Source of the DNA: Megamerina dolium
Taxonomy: Eukaryota > Arthropoda > Insecta > Diptera > Megamerinidae
Reading direction: 5' to 3'
NCBI GenBank assembly: GCA_963854835.1
Contig: OY978529.1
Span: forward strand, 33,042,055 to 33,106,054
DNA length: 64,000 bases
This document shows positions 56,179 through 64,000 of this stretch, in pieces; positions within the stretch are counted from its first letter, which is position 1; the number at the start of each line of letters is the position of its first letter. The translations under genes were made by a program, and so were the position numbers. The notes beneath the pieces are model-generated. The model was not told the origin of the DNA. It did no database searches and saw nothing but the letters and a program-made list of their open reading frames with translations.

Positions 56179-57078
56179 TGCATTATGAGCAGAGTATGTC
56201 CGACATGAACGTCCATCAGATGAACGCACAATTGGTAATTCAAGGAATTCGAGGACTTTTGATCTGATGTTTTGTTTGATTGATATTTCAAGGCCAATAC
56301 ATCATTGGAATGCTAGCTCAGCGTAAATATTTAACCGCCATCGATATCAAGTAAAAGGAACTTCAACAGATTTTGTGGAATAAAAGTCATTGCAGCTACA
56401 TGTTAATGAGGTGGCATTTCGGAGAAATAGTTCCTTGCCACAATCTATTAAAATTTTGGAAACGTCTTTCCAATTATCCAAATACTTTTTATGAACTGAA
56501 ATAGTTTCGAAAACAATATAATGTATATACACATATACATTTATGATTGCAGGGATAACCTTGGAAAATTTAAACTACATGCTTGTTGTGACAAATGTCC
56601 CTCTCATCTATATGTATCCAACTATTTGCGGAGAGTACTCTCATGACTATATGGTTGTAGAAAATAGTTCGCAGAAAATGTTGGTGACTATTACACTACT
56701 ACCGGTATTACTTGGGTTGATCCGCAGTATGAATAAGAAAAGTGGATAGAAAGAGTATATAATAATAATACAACAAAATAGAAGTCTGTAAGGGATCGTA
56801 ATAAACGTAAGAGGCTATAAAAAACATGAAAAAAATTATTATATACTTTTTTGGAATTATTAAAATTTGATATAGCAGGCGGTGAAAGAAAAAAAAAATA
56901 AATAAAAATAAAATGATAGAGTGTAATAATGGAAAATAAAAATATAGGAAAAGTAAGTAAAAGGGGAAAAATACATTTGAGAAGGCAGCTACAAACACAT
57001 GTGTGGTGTGAATTGATTGTCGACTGTGGATTGTAGATTGTAGGTTGGTATGTGAATAGTTTTAGGAAAAATTGTATA
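56179..57078 (+). repeat. Repeat module, copy 3 (left part)
   Basis: Begins ATGAGCAGAGTATGTCCGACATGAACG and follows module copy 2 closely (GACTTTTGATCTGATG, then the AT-rich stretch) with a few substitutions and small indels, up to AGGAAAAATTGTATA where the second Tigger is inserted. Confidence 0.8.
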
Positions 57079-58976
57079 CAGTATACATACAGTATACATA
57101 CAGAATTGCAAACTACGTGCAAAAGCGATCTATGTGTTAAATATAAATGTTCACTTTCAACAATAAATCGAATAATTCGAGAAAAGGAAAGCTTATCTGC
57201 GCAAAGTAGCTCGAAAAACTTGGCCAGAAAGCGCAACAGATGTAGCACTTCAATAGAAGTTGATCGCGCTGTCACCATTTGGTTCAATCAAAACCGTGCA
57301 TCTGGCGCAGTAATATCAGGCAACATGGTCCGAGAAAAAGCTCAACAATTGGCTGTTATGATGGACCTAGAATTCAACCCTACCACCGGCTGGCTGTACC
57401 GCTGGCAAAAACGTGAAGGCATTTCAGTAAAACAACTGCATGGAGAGGGTGCATCAGCAAATATTACAAACGCCAATGACTTTTTTGAATTGCTACCCAA
57501 TTTAATCCAAAATTATAGCCCTAAGGACATATTCAACGCTGACGAAAGTGGTTTATTCTTTAAAGCTTTACCTAAGTCTACTTTAATTAGAAGTGGTGAT
57601 AAATCGAAGGGATTTAAGTCATCGAAGGAGCGCCTGACAGTGTGCTTCTTTTGCAATGCATCTGGCGACACAAAAAAAGTTTTCGTCATTGGAAAACCGA
57701 AAAATCCACGTTGTTTTAAAAATAAAATCTTGCCAGTACAGTATTTTTCCCAGAAAAATGCATGGATGACACAAGATATATGGACCTCTATACTAACTTT
57801 TTTTGACAAGGAAATGAAAAGTCAAAAAAGAAAGGTTATTTTATTTGTCGATAACGCCGCTCCTCACAAGCCAATGTCTTTACAAAATGTAGAAATTTGT
57901 TATCTACCGGCGAACACCACATCAATTGTGCAACCCCTTGATCAAGGCATTATCCATGCCTTCAAAGCATATTATCGCCAAATAATAGTGCGAAAGCAGC
58001 TACTTGCTCTTGAAGAAGGAGACACAGTTGAAAGTTTTAAAAAATCTATCAACCTATTAACAGCGCTTCATATGATTAAACGTGCTTGGTGGATGGTCAA
58101 ACCGGAATCTATTGTCAACATTTTCAAAAAGGTGGGATATATATACGAGTGTAATATTTTTTTATGTTTACTTATGTACATATATATGATATACCTTACA
58201 GTGCAAATTTATTACTAATGAATTCACCGATGTTGAATAGGTCGGACAAGAAGATGACGTACTGGATCTTCTGAATAGCGATGAGTTTCTTCACAAGGAA
58301 TATACAAATTACGTCCACTTCGATGATACATTGGCCTGCTACGGAGAATCGACTGATGCAGATATTATCGCAGAAGCACTTTCTGGGGCAGACACGTTAA
58401 AATCAGACTCGTCTGAAGATGAAACGGAAATAACTATTTCCACCAAGAAAGAAATTTTTGACTCCATTAATGTTCTCCGTAATGCGCTAATGCCTTCCAA
58501 TTCATTTATGCAAGAAATTGAAGATATTGAGCTGCATTTTTTTTCCTTGTGCTCTATAAAAAATGCTCAATCCAAAATAACCGATTTCTTCAAAAACATT
58601 GTATAACTAATTTAATACGAATCTTATTTGCTTATGTGCATATGTACAAGTACATTATGTACTTACAAGACATTAAAAATGCTGCGTAATATATGATCTC
58701 AGTATCATTGCACTTTGCATTCAAACTTAACTTTGTTATTTAAAACAAATACGTTTCTGTTTTTGTAAAATGTATTTTTTTAAATAAATGTTTCTTTCGT
58801 TAAATTATTTTTTTTTTTGAATTTGAATATTTAGATAAAAACCCTGTAAGAGCATATAACAGAGGTTTTTATATATGCACCATTGGTGCATATAAGCGGG
58901 AATTTTATATAAGAACGCCCTCTTATAAGAACCAAATTTTGTGCATTTTTTTTGTGCTTATATGCGGGGAATACTG
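57079..58976 (+). mobile_element. Tigger/pogo element 2, TA target duplication
   Basis: The empty site (ATTGTATATAAGCTGC) exists in module copy 2 at about 45287. Here ATTGTATA is followed by CAGTATACATACAG and the right end is GGGGAATACTG then TATAAGC, so the element sits at TA with CAGTAT ends. The complement of the right end, CAGTATTCCCCGCATATAAG, is a typical Tigger terminus; the left end matches only its first bases and runs straight into the HTH region, so the left part appears deleted. Confidence 0.9.
57110..58605 (+). pseudogene. Tigger/pogo transposase, N-terminally truncated
   Basis: Starts inside the first HTH (VKYKCSLSTINRIIREKES), lacking about the first 25 residues compared with the copy at 41172. 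The second HTH (GWLYRWQKREGI) and the DDE core (FNADESGLFFKALP, VILFVDNAAPH, IVQPLDQGIIHAF) are intact and without stops. An intron at 58132-58240 (GTGGGA..TTGAATAG) occupies the same position as in the other copy, after NIFKK. The C-terminal exon ends in AQSKITDFFKNIV. Apart from the missing start it is intact, so inactivation is probably by truncation alone. Confidence 0.88.
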
Positions 58977-60197
58977 TATAAGCTGCTTAATGAAGACAGA
59001 CAGATTTTGAGTTGTGAGTTTACAGTGATAAGTGAAGTGTGTACTGCGATCCTTACGAGGTCCTCCAGTATTAGTGTTTAAGATTAAAAGTTTGTAAAAG
59101 TGAAGTAGTGAAAAACAGGGGAAATAAAATCCAAAGGAAGCTGGATCAACTAGGCGTTGTTTATTGAAAGGGACAATAGAGGCGGTATGTATACTCCACA
59201 AATTCAACTCCACTTTTCAGATGATCAGTGTTGAAGTTCCGAAAGGACTCGCAACACTTAGGGAAAAATAGTCCACAACAGATACTAAAATATATTTCAT
59301 ATTTGGTTCGATCATTAATTATTTCCCACAATTTCCCGAATCGATTTGAATCGAATCAATTCAACGAATCGATGCACATAGAGCAAACACAATCATCGAT
59401 TTCGTCAAACCCTACAATTAATTCATTCATAAATATCCACCTACAACCTCTACGAAACCCTAGACGTCGAATGTGTACCATCTCCACCACACACAGCCCC
59501 ATTCAGGTTACATCCAAAAGAGGATACATTGCGGGTGCCGGAATTATCCGAACTAATCAACAACCTCAACCATTTGGGGAGAAAATGATGCTTATCTTAA
59601 ATGAGTTGATGGTATTTTTACCCCCCTGGTTTAACTCCATGTCGAGCGATTTAATATCCCAAATTAATAGGGGTATTTCAGCTATATTTTTAAAAAAGAT
59701 AACCCCAACAATAGACGACACTGGCAAAAAGAAAACATCATAGAAGTAGGCAATACCGATAAGGCTATGAGCAATTGGTGTCAGTCGACCACAAGCAACC
59801 AACTATGAACGGCCACAGGTTACGGTGCGACTTGCGCACGTATATATGTATGTGAAATTAATAAGAAGCAATAGACTATTTGAACCATTACATATATTGG
59901 GTTATCCATTTAGTGCTCCAGATTTTGCAGCACTGTTTCAGTAACATCTGTCAAACAGAACTGTCATCCGAGACATCATGTGTCTACGCCAGAGTACGTG
60001 ACGTCCACTGTCTATGTGTATTTTTACATTGTTTGTATAAAGAGAGTTGGCAACTCAGTTTTTGTTTACGTCACTCTTCTTAACGTTGTTATTCTCATAT
60101 ACATATATCATGACAGAACACGAAATGTTCTTTTCTCAAAATTTTCGTTACTTAAGTATTTATAATACTATAAATAAAGTGCAAATTTTATATTTAA
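58977..60197 (+). repeat. Repeat module, copy 3 (right part)
   Basis: Continues copy 3 after the Tigger: TAAGCTGCTTAATGAAG, TTCATATTTGGTTCG, the 90-codon frame (complete here, with a few substitutions relative to copy 1), TTACGGTGCGACTTGCGC, GTCTACGCCAGAGTACG, ACTCAGTTTTTG, and an intact errantivirus target (ATACATATATC), to ATATTTAA where piggyBac is inserted. No satellite follows in this window. Confidence 0.78.
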
Positions 60198-62427
60198 CCC
60201 TGGATGGCTTATCTTCGTCGAATCGACGAACACCCCTCTCTTTTTCTCATTTTTCTCTTTACTCAGCTTTGTGAGAGCATTGATTTTTTGTATAGCCTCA
60301 GTCGTTATCTTGCGAGCTTTCATCGCGAGCATACGTGTTTTCTATTAGAGAAGCGTGCAAGTACGTTTTTATCGTTATGATATTCGTCGAAACAACGAAC
60401 AAAAGCCTTAGTGTGTTTTCGTATTTTGTATTATATGTTGAGTGGGTGCTAATTTGATTGTGTTTGGTATTTATTATTTGTTTTAGAATAACAAAATGAG
60501 TGTCTTAAAACCTTTAAACGATGATGAAATTGAAAAATTCTTGCAACATTGTGATGATGACTATGAAGATGTTGTTGGTTTGGGCGAGCTAGATGGTAGT
60601 GATGATGAAAGTGAATATAATAATAATGATGTCGGAGAAGTTTCGAGCGACGATCTGTTATCAAGCGTACCGTCAGATGTGGATGAGGATGATGTGCCAA
60701 TTAATTTATTACCAGAGGCTGAAAAATCGAATATTATACCGTTTTCGAAAAGAAATTTACGCGGCAAAAATGGTCACAAATGGTCCACTGTAAAACCAAA
60801 AAGCCATCACCGTGGATGTAATATTGTGCATCAAGCTAGAGGACCAACTCGTTTCGCTAAAAATGTAATCGATCCGCTTGAATGCTTCCAAATGTTCATA
60901 ACGGAAGAAATAATCAACGAAATTGTGCAGTGGACAAATGTTGAAATTAATATGAGAAATGGAGATTTAATGACTATTACGGCTACTTGTAGGATTACAA
61001 ATGAAACCGAAATAAAAGCTCTGATCGGAATACTAGTTCTTACAGCTTTAAAAAAAGATAACCATCTTAATCGTGATGAACTTTTTGATAGCACATTTTC
61101 TGGGTCTAGATATAGTGCCACTATGGCTAGAGATCGTTTTAAGTTTCTGCTATCGTGTCTGCGATTTGACGACAAGTCTCAACGAGTTCAAATCATTTTC
61201 GATAAATTTGCGCCTTTCAGAAAAGTTTGGGAGATTTTTATTCAAAAATGTCGTGACAATTATACTCCTGGCAATTATTTAACAATAGACGAACAACTTT
61301 TGGCTTTTAGAGGAAAATCGTCATTTCGCATGTACATTCCGAATAAACCGGCGAAATATGGTTTAAAAATTGTCATGATGTGTGTCAGTGGCACAAAATA
61401 TATGGTAGATGCCATGCCCTATTTGGGAAAAGGATCGACCAGCGGTAATATGCCACTTGGCGAGTATTACGTTAAAGAACTCACGAAAAGTATTCATGGA
61501 ACGAACCGGAACATAACAATGGATAACTGGTTCCTATTCCGCTCGCCAAATCCCTTTTTCGTGAACCGTACGAGTTAACTATTGTAGGAACGTTGCGTTC
61601 AAACAAAAAAGAGATTCCGAAAGAATTGGGAAACACAAGAGGCCGAAAATGTAATACATCCATCTTCTGTTACGATAAAGAGCTCTCACTCCTTTCTTAC
61701 AAGCCGAAACCAAATAAAATTGCTTACATGTTATCTTCTTGCAACGAGGAAGGATCCATAAATGACACAACAAAAAAGCCTCACATGGTCGAGTTTTACA
61801 ACAGCACTAAAGGCGGAGTTGACACTTTCGATCAGATGTGCAGTGTTATGTCATGTTCACGTAAAACTATTCGATGGCCTATGTGCATGTTCTACGGAAT
61901 TTTAAACATCGCATTTATAAACAGTTATGTTATTTACAGTCATAATATGTTTAGTCAAAATAAGAAACCATTAAACCGAAGAAATTTTCTGAAGCAGCTT
62001 CATGCAAGCCTTGTGGAGCCGTGGCTAAGCAAAAGATTAAATACGCCTACCCTGAAGAACAAATCAAAAATTGAAAGTGTTATGGTAGAAATCAACAAGG
62101 AAAACAATGAAAATAATGAGGAAGAAACAAAAGAGAAAAAAAGAAAAATTTGTGGATTTTGTCCATACCAAAAGCGGCGTATGACGAAGTCATCATGCCA
62201 TAAATGCAAGAAAAGCATTTGCGGAGAACATACAGTACAGCTTTGTGCCTCTTGTATAAAATAAAAACCAATCTGTTTTTTGAATTTTTTGTTACTTACA
62301 TTTACTTATAAGGTTTTGAATTTGAACAATTTTTTTTTAAACATGACTGAATTTTTTTTTTTTTTATAAATTTTTAAAATGATCATAAGCAAAAAGTGAA
62401 TTTTACGAATAAAACTCAAAATTACTG
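60198..62427 (+). mobile_element. piggyBac-superfamily element, right end missing
   Basis: Left end: TTAA (60194-60197) followed by CCCTGGATGGC, the TTAA/CCCT start of piggyBac elements; the empty TTAA is present in the other module copies (TATATTTAAAAATAAC). A subterminal palindrome (TTCGTCGAATCGACGAA at about 60213) and a second, similar TTCGTCGAAACAACGAA at about 60383 are probable transposase-binding sites. No AGGG/TTAA end is found after the gene, and the module does not resume, so the right end was deleted or rearranged. Confidence 0.85.
60496..62264 (+). pseudogene. piggyBac transposase with one frameshift
   Basis: 60496-61578 encodes the acidic N-terminus (DDDYEDVVGLGELDGSDDE) and first part of the DDE_Tnp_1_7 domain; 61593-62264 encodes the rest. 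A small deletion at about 61532, just after TMDNWF, shifts the frame. The three catalytic aspartates lie in YLTIDEQLLAFRG, ITMDNWF and GGVDTFDQM. The C-terminal Cys-rich zinc domain is complete (CGFCPYQKRR, then CHKCKKSICGEH and CASC). This single lesion is the only visible damage to the protein, so the copy is young. Confidence 0.92.
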
Positions 62428-64000
62428 TCTACGCCAGAGTGAAGCCGCAGCACTGCCTGTGTATTGTATTATATTTCTTTGCTACCACTCTCTTTTTATT
62501 GCACTTACTTTCTTACTCTTTCTCTCTCTCTCTCTTTCTGCCTTTGCTTTTAATTATTTTCTATGACAGTGCAATACCTCTTCTTATCAGCCTTATCAGC
62601 CTCTATGATCATTCTTTTTTTGGATCTGTAAAACTGATAAACACAGTGCAGTGCGCGCGATTTTTCTTTTTTTTTCCCTACAATTTAACTAATATACAAT
62701 ATAACAAACAAAACTCACGCAAACTCAAAATTTGAAACTATAACTAAATAAATTGTAACAAACCAATAGAAAATAAAAATAAATAAACATACAAACGAAA
62801 CTTAAAAATAACGTGGCAAAGTGAATTATTAAACTAAAACTAAGAAAAAGTGTGTGCTATTGCATTCGGTACTGTGGCGGCAGCAAGAAACAATATCAAC
62901 AACAACAACAACATCCTCAGCATTACCTGGCAAGGCATAGCCAACGTGCAGCCCACCGGCAATCCCTTCATCACATATTCATTTTTGGTCCTTCGAGCCG
63001 GATTGGCTCGCAACGGTGGTAAGATATTAGCTTGCCTAGAGGTAGGTGGAATATTCTAGAAAGTGCATGTAGATTTGGTCAATTCGTTTTTCTTTTCTTT
63101 CTTTTTACCAAACAAATTTGGTAATTACCAATTTATACGAATTGGTTTTATCTGCTAACGGCACTGGTACATAAAAAAAAGAAAGAAAAAATTATTGTTG
63201 TTTGCTTACGGCAAATAGATAGTGCGAAATTTGCATGCATTTTCCGTTCTACAATAAGAAAGATATATTATCAAGAAAAGGAACAAAATATACAAAGTAG
63301 TATCAACTACGTTTTTTTTGGCTTTATATAAAAAAAAAATAATAAAAAATCATTCGACCACGTTGATGTTTTTTTTGGGTTTTTGTTGTACTGCAATTTT
63401 TGGGGTATTTTTTGGTTATATTCTCGGTTTTTTTTTTACACAATTATATGGGCATTATAAACGGTATTACGTACATCATAACTGCCACAATATAATAACC
63501 GACAATATTTGTTCCTGTAACTTATCAAACAACCACAGTAAGAAGAACGTTTCGGTTTTTCTTGTTTTTTTTTGGTTTCATCATTGCCATCACATGGTAT
63601 TCGTTCGCATTAGTATTGCTTATAGTCGGTCTCTCGCGGTAATATACTCTCGCTAATTCGCCATAAAAGCAAATTCATACTTGTCTAGTGTATGAACATT
63701 AACACAATTGTTAGTGTACTAACGTTAGTGTGTCTATTTAATATGGGTATACTAGTACACACCCTAACGAAATTTTGATATGCTTTTTTTTATATACTGA
63801 TGCTCAGTATTCTTAACAATAAGAGACGGCGAAAAATAAGTAATACATTATTTTGTTTCTGGTATTAGTGTGTACCCTATACCACAAGCTAACTATAGAA
63901 GGTGTATATACATATATATTCATATGCAATAGATTGCGAAATCATTGAATTGGGATAAGTTAGAGGAAGACAATAAAGCGAGTTATTGACAATTGTGTTA
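62428..64000 (+). other. No firm gene; possible 5' exon near 62850-63045
   Basis: The piggyBac region ends in GTCTACGCCAGAGT followed by AGCACTG-CTGTGT-like sequence that also occurs in the repeat modules (e.g. 46300), so the junction lies at related sequence. From about 62870 to 63045 there is a less AT-rich stretch (CAACAACAACAACATCC, then CAGCCCACCGGCAATCCC) with an open frame but no ATG, followed by a possible splice donor (CTAGAG/GTAGGT at about 63045). It could be a 5' exon of a gene to the right. The remainder is AT-rich with poly-T tracts. Confidence 0.35.

Noticed and set aside
62850..63059. Protein-coding gene of 69 codons
   Set aside because: No ATG; composition and the possible donor at its end suit a non-coding or partial 5' exon better, so it is only mentioned as a possibility.

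Overview
The window is nuclear DNA of a higher fly (Brachycera; a tephritid-like genome is the best guess but is not proven). It is AT-rich, host introns are mostly 65-85 bp with GT..AG ends, and the host genes are recognisable insect ones. All names below come from reading the sequence; no database search was run.

Layout. (1) 1-2303, minus strand: five coding exons of a C2H2 zinc-finger gene that runs off the left edge. (2) 4268-5612, plus: Nf-YB, the histone-fold subunit of the CCAAT-binding factor NF-Y, in four exons. (3) 6385-19164, plus: a complete fatty-acid transport protein / acyl-CoA synthetase gene (Fatp), whose first coding exon lies 9.25 kb before the rest. (4) 19.6-34 kb: a transposon belt with a mariner-like relic, a broken Ty1/copia element carrying a SINE, a full-length Ty3/gypsy element with two 437-bp LTRs, a jockey-like LINE relic and a Tc1 element. 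(5) 35.1-60.2 kb: a block of repeated ~2-kb modules and a 233/156-bp higher-order satellite, used repeatedly as a landing site by other elements: a hAT element (8-bp target duplication) with a nested Tigger/pogo copy, a second Tigger, a piggyBac, and two errantivirus-type LTR elements. (6) 62.4-64 kb: no firm gene; perhaps a 5' exon.

The most unusual objects are the two errantivirus-type elements at 46429-49519 and about 50830-52678. In both, gag and nearly all of pol are absent. In their place, between the LTR and a short integrase tail plus env, sits a long ORF that is not retroviral and resembles the capsid protein of partitivirus-like dsRNA viruses. The two capsid-like ORFs differ, the LTRs differ, yet the order LTR - capsid - integrase tail - env is the same and both sit at the same TACA in copies of the same host repeat. 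The first is bounded by TACA on both sides and its two LTR copies are identical over the 171 bp they share, so it appears to have integrated recently as one chimeric unit.

A second theme is a tRNA-derived SINE family (four copies here, three with convincing target-site duplications), which is notable because SINEs are rare in well-studied flies. Several DNA transposons also carry recognisable introns: Tigger at the same position in two copies, hAT twice, Tc1 once. The dense nest of transposons and virus-derived sequence makes 35-62 kb a reasonable piRNA-cluster candidate, which is inference only.
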